Positions 1 through 6,860 of a stretch of 18,126 bases of DNA are shown here, one piece after another. How positions within the stretch are numbered: position 1 is the stretch's first letter; each line of letters starts with the position of its first letter. Source of the stretch: an uncultured Bacteroidales bacterium (GTDB taxonomy: Bacteria; Bacteroidota; Bacteroidia; Bacteroidales; P3); the NCBI GenBank assembly GCA_947179195.1, contig CAMXAS010000011.1, positions 1 through 18,126 on the forward strand, given 5' to 3'. The notes below the pieces were generated by a model. The model ran no database searches. It worked only from the letters and a program-made list of their open reading frames with translations, and was not told the DNA's origin. Made by a program: the position numbers and the translations under genes.

Positions 1-53
1 GTCAGTTCGGCCTTGATGAGGCGGCGGTCTATGGGGGGGATGGTCGGTTTCAT
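1..53 (-). CDS. Partial CDS, 5' end only; possible GNAT-family N-acyltransferase
   Basis: An ATG on the minus strand (53..51) opens a frame that runs off the left edge and gives 17 complete codons, beginning MKPTIPPIDRRLIKAEL. It starts one nucleotide after the stop of the upstream acyltransferase gene, so the two are almost certainly co-transcribed and translationally coupled. From memory, the P-x-D-R-x-L-I-K-A-E-L pattern resembles the N-terminus of Bacteroidota GNAT-fold N-acyltransferases (GlsB-like enzymes that N-acylate glycine for glycine lipids). That reading rests on very few residues plus the neighbouring O-acyltransferase. The presence of a gene start is well supported; its function is tentative. 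Confidence 0.5.
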   Translation of the reverse strand, partial: MKPTIPPIDRRLIKAEL

Positions 54-54
54 A

Positions 55-933
55 TCAAATGGATAAGGTTGATGCGGGGCGGGGCGCGAACGCCGCCTGC
101 GGGTCATCGGCCAGGCGATATACATGCGCTTTGACGGCCTGCGCCCAGTCGCGGTCGCTCAGACTGCGGTCTTCCAATACGGAACGGCTGATGGGGCGCC
201 CCACGGTCAGGCGGATTTCCCGGCCTTTCTGTTTGAACATCTCGTCCACGAGGAACAGCTGTTCGAGGTTGAATTTAACGCCCAAGCGTTTCCGCCACCG
301 CGCGAAGTTATAAAAAAAACATGAATTTTTCCCGTCCACGAACACCGGGATGATGTCGCGCTGCGTCTCCCGCGCCTTGGCGATGAACGTCTTTTTCCAT
401 TCCTCGTCGCGGATGCCGCCGTCTTTCTGTTTGCGCGAGCACAGGCCGGCCGGGAAATAAAGCAACAGGTTGTCGGAGGCGAAGGCTTCCGCCAACAGCC
501 GTTGGTTGTGTACGTTGCGTCCGGTCTTGTCAATCGGCACGAAGACGGGCCGCAGGTTGGGCAAGGCCATCAGGAAGTCGTTGACCGGAAACAGGATGTC
601 GGGGCGGACGGCGCCCACGCGGCTGATGATGGCCATGCCGTCGAGCCCGCCCAAGGGGTGGTTGGCCACGAGGATATAGCGGCCCGAAGCCGGCAGGTTC
701 TCCGCACCCTGCAACGTGATACGGCAGCCGAAGTCGTCGAGGATGGCCGTGGCGAAGTCGATGCCCCAGGCGTCGCGCTCCTTATATAAGTAGGCGTTCA
801 GTTCGTCCACGTGCAGCAGGCGGTTCAGCCAGCCGATGACGAAACGCGGCAGACGGCGGTACAGCTTCTCGCTCTTGTCGCGGATAATCCGCTCCAAGTC
901 GATGGTCTTTTCCGAAATGGGGAGCGTGAACAT
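55..933 (-). CDS. PlsC-like lysophospholipid/amino-acid-lipid O-acyltransferase
   Basis: This 292-residue protein belongs to the PlsC acyltransferase superfamily, which moves an acyl chain from acyl-ACP or acyl-CoA to a hydroxyl at the inner membrane. The catalytic His/Asp box is NHPLGGLDG (residues 91-99), with five residues between H and D instead of the usual four. The second conserved block is FPAGLCSR (160-167), where most PlsC proteins have FPEG-T-S. Both variants fit the hemolysin-like subgroup to which OlsA/GlsA-type enzymes belong. A WKK-rich stretch follows. No clear signal peptide or transmembrane helix is seen, suggesting a peripheral membrane protein. The next gene begins 1 nt downstream and looks like a GNAT N-acyltransferase; in Bacteroides such a pair makes N-acyl-O-acyl glycine lipids (GlsB/GlsA). 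Superfamily is confident; the exact substrate is inferred. Confidence 0.8.
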   Translation of the reverse strand: MFTLPISEKTIDLERIIRDKSEKLYRRLPRFVIGWLNRLLHVDELNAYLYKERDAWGIDFATAILDDFGCRITLQGAENLPASGRYILVANHPLGGLDGMAIISRVGAVRPDILFPVNDFLMALPNLRPVFVPIDKTGRNVHNQRLLAEAFASDNLLLYFPAGLCSRKQKDGGIRDEEWKKTFIAKARETQRDIIPVFVDGKNSCFFYNFARWRKRLGVKFNLEQLFLVDEMFKQKGREIRLTVGRPISRSVLEDRSLSDRDWAQAVKAHVYRLADDPQAAFAPRPASTLSI

Positions 934-1021
934 GGGTTATATTTTACTACAAAAATACTAAATTTGCGTCTAATTTTCGGCTTGACCCGATAAATGTTTG
1001 ACAAATAAAAGTTTCGATTGT
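934..1021. promoter_or_regulatory. Divergent promoter region between the acyltransferase and fhs
   Basis: This 88-bp AT-rich stretch separates two divergently transcribed genes and must hold both promoters. On the minus strand TATTTTTG (957..950) matches the Bacteroidota -7 consensus TAnnTTTG and would start transcription just before the acyltransferase ATG at 933. On the plus strand only AATGTTTG (993-1000) comes close, one base off. No convincing -33 TTTG lies at the right distance for either. The region's role is safe; the individual boxes are tentative. Confidence 0.4.
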
Positions 1022-2692
1022 ATGAAGACGGATATTGAAATCGCACGCGAAACGCCGCTCTTGAAAATTCAGGACGTGGCGGAACATTACGGCATCGCCC
1101 CCGAGGTGTTGCACCCCTATGGCGCGTATATCGCCAAGGTGCCGCTCGATTGCATCGACGAGGCGCAAATCAAGAAGCACCACCTCATTTTGGTGACGGC
1201 CATCACGCCGACCAAGGCGGGCGTGGGCAAGACCACGGTTTCCATCGGTTTGGCCTTGGGCCTCAACAAAATAGGCAAGAAAGCCATCGTGGCCTTGCGT
1301 GAACCCTCTTTGGGCCCCTGCTTCGGCATGAAGGGCGGGGCGGCCGGCGGCGGCTACGCCCAGGTGCTGCCGATGGAGAACATCAACCTGCACTTTACGG
1401 GCGACTTCCACGCCATCACGTCGGCGCACAACATGATAACGGCCTTGCTCGACAACTATAACTATCAGAACCGCAATACCTGCAAGTCGCTCAAGGAAAT
1501 CAAGTGGAAGCGCGTGCTGGACGTCAACGACCGCAGCCTGCGCAATATCGTCAGCGGCTTGGGCGGTTCGGCCAACGGCGTGCCGATGGAAACGGGCTTC
1601 GACATCACGGCGGCTTCCGAAATCATGGCCATCCTGTGCCTGAGCCGCGATTTGAACGACCTGCGCGAGCGCATCGACCAAATCCTGTTGGGCTATACGG
1701 TCGAAGACGAGCCGTTTACGGTCAAAGACCTCGGTATAGGCGGGGCCATCACGGTCTTGCTGAAAGACGCGCTCTTGCCCAACCTCGTGCAGACCACCGA
1801 ACATACGGCGGCTTTCGTGCACGGCGGCCCGTTCGCCAACATCGCGCACGGCTGTAATTCGGTGCTGGCCACCAAGATGGCGTTGACCTTCGGCGAGTAT
1901 GCCGTCACCGAGGCCGGCTTCGGGGCGGACTTGGGCGCCGAAAAGTTCTTCGACATCAAATGCCGTCAGGCCGGTTTGGAACCGGAACTGACCGTTATCG
2001 TGGCCACGTTGCGCGGCTTGAAGATGCACGGCGGCGTGGCGGAGGCCGACATCGCGCGCCCCAATAAGGAAGGCTTGGTGCACGGTTTCGCCAATTTGGA
2101 CAAGCATATCCACAATCTGCAACGGTTCGGGCAGACCGTGGTCGTGGCGTTCAACCGCTATGGCGACGACACCGACGAAGAGGTCGAACTCTTGCGCGCC
2201 CACTGCGCGGAAAAGGGCGTCCGTTTCGCCGTCAACAATGCGTTCGCCGAAGGGGGCGAAGGGGCCGCCGAACTGGCGCGTTGCGTCGTGGAGGCCATCG
2301 AACAAAAGCCTTCGGGCGCCCTGCAGTACGCCTATCACGAACAAGACAAGGTCAAAGACAAGATTTGGGCGGTTTGCCGCAACATCTACGGCGCGGAGTC
2401 GGTGGTATATACCTCTTTGGCCGAAAAGAAACTCAAGCAAATCGCTTCGTTGGGCATCGAACATTTCCCCATCTGCATCGCCAAAACGCAGTATTCGTTC
2501 TCGTCCGACCCCAAGGCCTACGGCGTGGCGGAGCATTTCGAACTCAAGGTGCGCGACATCGTCATCAACCGGGGCGCGCAGATGCTCGTCGTCATCATGG
2601 GCGAAATCATGCGGATGCCCGGCTTGCCCAAGGTGCCGCAAGCCGTCAACATCGGTTTGGACGAACAGGGCTATATCTACGGCCTTATGTAG
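1022..2692 (+). CDS. fhs: Formate-tetrahydrofolate ligase
   Basis: This 556-residue protein is 10-formyltetrahydrofolate synthetase (EC 6.3.4.3). It joins formate to tetrahydrofolate with ATP, feeding one-carbon units to purine and formyl-Met synthesis in the cytosol. The P-loop TPTKAGVGKTT is at residues 62-72. The family signature KGGAAGGGYAQV begins near residue 104 and is followed by the ENINLHFTGDFHAI segment. The C-terminus keeps the MPGLPK-P block (here MRMPGLPKVPQA). Length matches the family. An in-frame ATG lies 8 codons upstream at 998, but the start at 1022 is preferred because family alignment begins there and 998 falls in the presumed promoter. It is monocistronic: divergent promoter region upstream, strong terminator 48 nt downstream. 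It is not functionally tied to the dcw cluster. Confidence 0.97.
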   Translation: MKTDIEIARETPLLKIQDVAEHYGIAPEVLHPYGAYIAKVPLDCIDEAQIKKHHLILVTAITPTKAGVGKTTVSIGLALGLNKIGKKAIVALREPSLGPCFGMKGGAAGGGYAQVLPMENINLHFTGDFHAITSAHNMITALLDNYNYQNRNTCKSLKEIKWKRVLDVNDRSLRNIVSGLGGSANGVPMETGFDITAASEIMAILCLSRDLNDLRERIDQILLGYTVEDEPFTVKDLGIGGAITVLLKDALLPNLVQTTEHTAAFVHGGPFANIAHGCNSVLATKMALTFGEYAVTEAGFGADLGAEKFFDIKCRQAGLEPELTVIVATLRGLKMHGGVAEADIARPNKEGLVHGFANLDKHIHNLQRFGQTVVVAFNRYGDDTDEEVELLRAHCAEKGVRFAVNNAFAEGGEGAAELARCVVEAIEQKPSGALQYAYHEQDKVKDKIWAVCRNIYGAESVVYTSLAEKKLKQIASLGIEHFPICIAKTQYSFSSDPKAYGVAEHFELKVRDIVINRGAQMLVVIMGEIMRMPGLPKVPQAVNIGLDEQGYIYGLM

Positions 2693-2740
2693 TCGGTACG
2701 GCCTTTATTTTCAGTCGGTTCAGCATTGAACCGTCGGTTC

Positions 2741-2783
2741 GCCTCCCGGGGGTGTCTTCCACACCGTCGGGAGGCTTTTTTTT
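2741..2783 (+). terminator. Rho-independent terminator of fhs
   Basis: GCCTCCCG (2741-2748) pairs perfectly with CGGGAGGC (2768-2775). Inside it a second stem, GGTGT (2751-2755) with ACACC (2761-2765), closes a 5-nt loop. Eight T residues follow directly (2776-2783). It lies 48 nt after the fhs stop and insulates fhs from the cell-division cluster. Confidence 0.93.
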
Positions 2784-2870
2784 GTCCGTCGGTCGGGTCA
2801 AGAAATTAACAATCCGCGTCCTGGGCTGTCAGACGGTTCCAATCCGCTGAAAGGCCGTGTTGTCCGCATC

Positions 2871-2894
2871 ACCGCTTGTATTCAGGCGGTTTTT
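2871..2894 (+). terminator. Second terminator-like hairpin in the fhs-mraZ gap
   Basis: ACCGCTTG (2871-2878) pairs with CAGGCGGT (2883-2890), including one G-U pair, around a TATT loop, followed by TTTT-A-TTT. It may be a backup terminator for fhs or an attenuator ahead of mraZ. CCGCTGAA (2844-2851) could instead pair, with one bulge, with TTCAGGCGG (2881-2889) and disrupt the hairpin, so an attenuation role cannot be excluded. No gene is seen between the two hairpins (2784-2870). Confidence 0.55.
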
Positions 2895-2904
2895 ATTTGT
2901 CGTG

Positions 2905-2953
2905 AAAATGGGATTTTTTGAGAAAAATTGGAAAATTTATTAACAAAATGGGA
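2905..2953 (+). promoter_or_regulatory. Putative MraZ operator: three AAAAT(G/T)GGA boxes
   Basis: AAAATGGGA occurs at 2905-2913 and 2945-2953, exactly 40 bp apart, with a one-mismatch copy AAAATTGGA at 2924-2932. The spacings of 19 and 21 bp are about two helical turns, so all three face the same side of the DNA. MraZ of E. coli binds direct TGGGN repeats upstream of its own gene, and the TGGGA core here agrees. The boxes end 10 bp before the first -7 box of mraZ, a position suited to repression. The sites are seen directly; binding is inferred from the family. Confidence 0.6.
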
Positions 2954-2962
2954 CGAATAAGA

Positions 2963-2980
2963 TATTTTTGTGTACTTTTG
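2963..2980 (+). promoter_or_regulatory. Tandem -7 boxes of the mraZ/dcw promoter
   Basis: TATTTTTG (2963-2970) and TACTTTTG (2973-2980) both match the Bacteroidota -7 consensus TAnnTTTG and lie 10 bp apart. Initiation a few bases downstream would leave a short leader before the mraZ ATG at 3003. This also makes an upstream in-frame ATG at 2970 untenable as the start. A good TTTG -33 box is not visible at standard spacing, as might be expected for an activator-dependent or repressed promoter. Confidence 0.55.
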
Positions 2981-3002
2981 CCTCGGAAAGGAAAAGAATA
3001 AG

Positions 3003-3479
3003 ATGTCAATACTCGTCGGCAAAGAGTTTTGTAAGGTGGATCCGGCCGGGCGCTTCAAGTTCCCGTCGGCCTTGAAGAAATTGCTGACTCCCGTTATCGA
3101 GCAGGGGTTTGTGATTCGCGAGAGTATTTTCGACGAATGTCTGGAATTGTATCCGCGCAAGGAGTTCGAGGCCGAGATAGAAACCAAGATTGCCAAGCTG
3201 AATCCCTACAACCGCAACGACCGTTTGCTGATTCGGAAGCTGTCGGAGGGCAATCCGGTGGAATTGGACGCCAACGACCGTTTGCTCATTCCGGCCGAAC
3301 AGAAAAAGGCCAAGCATATCGAGAAGGAAATCGTGCTCATCTCCAAAATCAACATCATCGAGATTTGGGATGTGGAGACGTACCGTCGTGTAAACGAGGA
3401 ATCGCCGGTGGATTTCGCCGAATTGGCGGCGCAGCGTTTGGGCCGCATCGAGGAAGATACGCCGGGATTAAATGCCTGA
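3003..3479 (+). CDS. mraZ: Transcriptional regulator MraZ
   Basis: MraZ is the conserved first gene of dcw clusters, a ring-forming DNA-binding protein that represses its own operon. The 158-residue product has two SpoVT/AbrB-like half-domains. Each shows the D-x-x-(G/D)-R-x-x-x-P signature: VDPAGRFKFP (residues 12-21) and LDANDRLLIP (88-97). The start at 3003 is chosen because family alignment begins at MSILVGKEF; an ATG 11 codons upstream falls inside the promoter. Three putative operator boxes lie 50-98 bp upstream. rsmH follows after 9 nt. Confidence in identity is high. Confidence 0.95.
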   Translation: MSILVGKEFCKVDPAGRFKFPSALKKLLTPVIEQGFVIRESIFDECLELYPRKEFEAEIETKIAKLNPYNRNDRLLIRKLSEGNPVELDANDRLLIPAEQKKAKHIEKEIVLISKINIIEIWDVETYRRVNEESPVDFAELAAQRLGRIEEDTPGLNA

Positions 3480-3488
3480 TAGAGCGGT

Positions 3489-4415
3489 ATGGATGCGGAA
3501 TATCATGCGCCGGTGCTGTTGGAGGAAGCCATAGAGGGGCTGAACATACGGCCGGATGGTATTTACGTGGATGCCACGATGGGGGGCGGCGGCCATACGC
3601 AGGCCATCCTCGCCCGGCTTTCCGAACAAGGGCGGCTCGTGGCGTTCGACCAGGATGAAGACGCGGTCCGCCATGCGCAGGAAGCCCCGTGGCGGCAAAA
3701 CTGCCGGGGCGGGTTCACGATAGTGGACCAAAACTTCCGCTTCCTTAAAAATTACCTGCGTTTCTACGAAGCCCTGCCGGTGGACGGCATTTTGGCCGAT
3801 TTGGGCGTTTCCTCCCATCAGTTCGATGTGGAGGCGCGCGGTTTCTCCATTCGGGGCGACGGCGACTTGGATATGCGGATGGACCGTCGGCAGAGCCAGA
3901 CGGCGGCCACGGTGCTGGCCACTTATACCGAAGAAGCGTTGGCGCGCTTGTTCTACCGTTACGGCGACCTCGCGCAGGCGCGTAAAATCGCCAAGGCCAT
4001 CGTGCTGCGGCGGGCGGAACGGCCGGTGGAGACGGCGGCCGACTTGATGCATTTGACCGGCCGCTGGGCCGAGAAAGGCCGCGAGAACAAGTTTTACGCC
4101 ACCTTGTTCCAGGCCTTGCGCATGGAAGTGAACCAGGAGGAGGCCGTGCTCATGCAGTTTCTGCAACAGGCCGCCGAAGTGCTCAAGCCGGGCGGGCGTT
4201 TGGTCGTGCTGTCCTACCATTCGGTCGAAGACCGTTTGGTCAAGCATTTTATAAAGAGCGGCAATGCGGACGGGGTGGTGGAAAAGGATTTCTACGGCAA
4301 CCCGCTTTCGCCGTTCAGAGCCGTCAACCGCAAGGTGATACAGGCTTCGGAAGAAGAGTTGGCGCGGAATCCGCGGGCGCGGAGCGCTAAAATGCGGGTG
4401 GCGGAAAAAGTGTAA
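3489..4415 (+). CDS. rsmH: 16S rRNA (cytosine(1402)-N(4))-methyltransferase
   Basis: RsmH (MraW) uses S-adenosylmethionine to N4-methylate C1402 of 16S rRNA in the P site of the 30S subunit. The 308-residue protein has the N-terminal YHAPVLLEEAI block and the SAM-binding loop DATMGGGGHT (residues 28-37). ILADLGVSSHQFD lies in the middle, and the family's C-terminal NPRARSAKMRVAEK ends the protein. Length is normal. It sits 9 nt after mraZ, the usual dcw order, and ftsL begins 5 nt after its stop, so the genes are read from one mRNA. Confidence 0.97.
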   Translation: MDAEYHAPVLLEEAIEGLNIRPDGIYVDATMGGGGHTQAILARLSEQGRLVAFDQDEDAVRHAQEAPWRQNCRGGFTIVDQNFRFLKNYLRFYEALPVDGILADLGVSSHQFDVEARGFSIRGDGDLDMRMDRRQSQTAATVLATYTEEALARLFYRYGDLAQARKIAKAIVLRRAERPVETAADLMHLTGRWAEKGRENKFYATLFQALRMEVNQEEAVLMQFLQQAAEVLKPGGRLVVLSYHSVEDRLVKHFIKSGNADGVVEKDFYGNPLSPFRAVNRKVIQASEEELARNPRARSAKMRVAEKV

Positions 4416-4420
4416 GAAAA

Positions 4421-4747
4421 ATGAAAGCCAGACAGATATTGGACGGTTCAACGATGTTGCGCGACTTGGTGCAAAAGCATTGGTCGCTGCTGCTGTTGAT
4501 TTTCGCACTCTGTTTGGTGTTGATTGCCAACAATTATCTCACGGAACGCATGGTGCGCGAGACCAATGCGTTGAAAAAAGAGGTCAAGGAACTGCGTTTC
4601 CGGCAACTCTCCGTGGAAGCCGCCTATATGCGTCTGAGCCGTCAGTCGTCGGTAGCGCGGATGTTGGACTCGACCGGCATCAAGGAATCGGTGGTGCCGC
4701 CGGTCAGATTGAGCAGAAACGACGATGGGAACCGCGAAGAAGACTAA
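4421..4747 (+). CDS. ftsL: FtsL-like cell division protein
   Basis: This small bitopic membrane protein has 108 residues. A short cytoplasmic N-terminus is followed by one transmembrane helix (about residues 20-40, WSLLLLIFALCLVLIANNYL). A periplasmic segment (about 45-75) has heptad-like leucines suited to coiled-coil pairing. That is the FtsL/DivIC layout; in the divisome it would bridge FtsQ to FtsW and its partner PBP. Sequence similarity within FtsL is always weak, so the call rests on topology, length and position between rsmH and the PBP gene. It overlaps the next gene by 23 nt in another frame, implying translational coupling. Confidence 0.85.
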   Translation: MKARQILDGSTMLRDLVQKHWSLLLLIFALCLVLIANNYLTERMVRETNALKKEVKELRFRQLSVEAAYMRLSRQSSVARMLDSTGIKESVVPPVRLSRNDDGNREED

Positions 4748-6860
4748 GAACAAGGGCAAGAGCCGGGACACCCTGTGGGTGAAGGTGTATCTCGTGTACG
4801 CCTTCTTTCTCGTGTTCGCGCTGGCCGTCATCATCCGGATGGCCGTCGTCATGTTCGTGGAGGGCAAGGAATTGCTGGCCAAGTCGGAGGAACAGAGCCT
4901 GCGCTACGAGGACGTCAAGGCCGTGCGCGGTAATATATACGCATCCAATGGTTCGTTGCTGGCCGCTTCGGTGCCCGTGTTCGAAATCCGTATGGATTTG
5001 AGCCCCAAGGTGGTGCCGGCCGACACGTTCCGCCGCTATCTGCAACCGCTTTGCGACAGCCTGCACGCGATGTACCCGCAGGTGTCGTCGGCCTCCTACC
5101 GCCGCACGTTGGAGCGGGCGCGCCGCGAAGGCCGCCGCAACCACTTGGTCAAGCGGCGCATCAGCTACGACGAACTGTTGCGGATGCAGAAGTTCCCGTT
5201 GTTCAACAAAGGGCAGTTCAAGGGCGGCTTTATCGTCACCGAGTCCGAACGGCGGAGCCAGCCCCACAGCCCGTTGGCGCAACGCACGATAGGGTCCTAC
5301 AACACCGAAACGCATATCGGTTCGGGTTTGGAAAAGGCGTTCAACGACGACTTGGAAGGGCAGAGCGGCCGTCGGTTGACCCAGCGGGTGGCCAAAGGCG
5401 TATGGCGGCCCATCTATAACGAAGAGACGATTGAGCCGCGCAACGGCAAGGACTTGATAACCACCATCGACACGCGCATCCAGGACGTGGCGCACGCCGC
5501 ACTGGAACGTTGCGTGCGCGAGAATGAGGCCGACCACGGTTGCGCCGTCTTGATGGAAGTGGCCACGGGCCGTATCGTGGCCATCGCCAATTTGACGCGG
5601 CAGGCCGACGGCAGTTATACCGAGCGTATCAACTACGTGGTGGGCGAGAGCGTGGAGCCGGGTTCCACGTTCAAGTTGGCGTCGGCCATCGCCATTTTGG
5701 AAGAGGGGCGGTTCGACACCACGACCGTCGTGCCCACGGGCATCATGGAGTTCTACGGCAAGCGCATGATAGACTCGCACCGGGGCGGCTACGGCGACAT
5801 CTCGTTCCAGGAAGCGTTCGAGAAGTCGTCCAACGTCGGCATTTCGTATCTGGCGCACGAGACGTTCCACAAGAACCCGCAGAAGTTCGTGGACTACCTC
5901 TACGGGATGCACCTGAACGAGATAACGGGCATCGAGATTCCCGGCGAGGGGCGGCCCTATATCAAGAACCCGAAGGACAAGAGCTGGTCGAAGCTGTCGT
6001 TGCCGTGGATGTCCATCGGCTATGAGGTGCAGCTCACGCCTTTGCAGATACTGTCGCTCTACAACGCCGTGGCCAACAACGGCAAGATGATGAAGCCGCA
6101 GTTGGTGGACGAAATCCGCTCGGGCGGCAAAACGGTCAGGAAATACGAGCCGGAGGTGTTGAAAGAACGCATTGCGAGCCGCAAGACGTTGGATTTGGTA
6201 CGGGGGATGCTGGAACAGGTGGTGCAGAACGGCACGGGCCGTTCGTTGTCCAAGTCGCCCTATAAAATAGCGGGTAAGACCGGTACGGCGCAGATTAACT
6301 ACGCGCGCCGCGACGGCGGAAAGATGCTCTACCGGGCTTCGTTCGCGGGCTATTTCCCCGCCGACAAGCCGCTCTACTCGTGCATGATTATGATTACCGA
6401 ACCGCATCAGCGGCGCGTCTATGGCAGCGACCTGGCCGCGCCCGTGTTCAAGGAAATCGCCGACAAGGTGTATGCCACGCTGTTGAAAGACCGGCCGGAG
6501 GGCGGCACCGACATCGCGGAACTGACGGCGCAGGGGCAATATCCGTCGGCCGCGGCCGGCTACGGCGGCGACTTGCAGCGCACGTTCGCGGCCTTGGGCT
6601 TGACGGCGGGCGAAGTGGAGGAGACGGAATTCGTGCGCATGACGCCGGAAGCCTCGGGCGACTACCGCGTGCGTGCCGTCAAGCGCTTGAAGGAAGTGAT
6701 GCCCGACGTACAGGGCCTGGGCGCGCGTGACGCTGTGTATATATTGGAAAAACAGGGCTTGCGCGTGCAAGTCAACGGCAGCGGCCGGGTACGGCGGCAG
6801 TCGGTGGAGGCGGGGCAACCCATCCGCAAGAATGATAAAGTATGGCTGGAACTGAATTAA
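4725..6860 (+). CDS. ftsI: Division-specific class B penicillin-binding protein (PBP3-type) with C-terminal PASTA domain
   Basis: This 711-residue DD-transpeptidase crosslinks septal peptidoglycan in the periplasm, working with the polymerase FtsW. A basic cytoplasmic tail precedes one transmembrane anchor (about residues 20-45). A PBP dimerisation domain follows (about 65-230). The transpeptidase domain has all three active-site motifs: STFK with nucleophile Ser314, SSN at 368-370, and KTG at 518-520. A linker leads to one PASTA domain (about 658-711, starting MPDVQGLGARDA). The PASTA tail is usual for this gene in Bacteroidota but is absent from E. coli FtsI. The start overlaps ftsL by 23 nt and the end overlaps murE by 19 nt, consistent with tight coupling. 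Confidence 0.95.
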   Translation: MGTAKKTKNKGKSRDTLWVKVYLVYAFFLVFALAVIIRMAVVMFVEGKELLAKSEEQSLRYEDVKAVRGNIYASNGSLLAASVPVFEIRMDLSPKVVPADTFRRYLQPLCDSLHAMYPQVSSASYRRTLERARREGRRNHLVKRRISYDELLRMQKFPLFNKGQFKGGFIVTESERRSQPHSPLAQRTIGSYNTETHIGSGLEKAFNDDLEGQSGRRLTQRVAKGVWRPIYNEETIEPRNGKDLITTIDTRIQDVAHAALERCVRENEADHGCAVLMEVATGRIVAIANLTRQADGSYTERINYVVGESVEPGSTFKLASAIAILEEGRFDTTTVVPTGIMEFYGKRMIDSHRGGYGDISFQEAFEKSSNVGISYLAHETFHKNPQKFVDYLYGMHLNEITGIEIPGEGRPYIKNPKDKSWSKLSLPWMSIGYEVQLTPLQILSLYNAVANNGKMMKPQLVDEIRSGGKTVRKYEPEVLKERIASRKTLDLVRGMLEQVVQNGTGRSLSKSPYKIAGKTGTAQINYARRDGGKMLYRASFAGYFPADKPLYSCMIMITEPHQRRVYGSDLAAPVFKEIADKVYATLLKDRPEGGTDIAELTAQGQYPSAAAGYGGDLQRTFAALGLTAGEVEETEFVRMTPEASGDYRVRAVKRLKEVMPDVQGLGARDAVYILEKQGLRVQVNGSGRVRRQSVEAGQPIRKNDKVWLELN

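Noticed and set aside
998..1021. Longer fhs start at 998
   Set aside because: It would add eight residues absent from the family and falls in the AT-rich promoter region.
947..2641. 564-codon open frame on the minus strand opposite fhs
   Set aside because: It is a shadow of the high-GC codon usage of fhs. The translation is rich in H, R, Q, V and D with no recognisable domain, while the plus strand encodes a textbook fhs.
2716..2733. Perfect 7-bp hairpin CGGTTCA/TGAACCG after fhs
   Set aside because: It has no T-run and no partner structure of clear meaning. It is likely an accessory stem before the strong terminator at 2741-2783.
2970..3479. Longer mraZ start at the upstream in-frame ATG (2970)
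   Set aside because: That ATG spans the tandem -7 boxes of the presumed promoter, and the extra residues have no counterpart in MraZ proteins.
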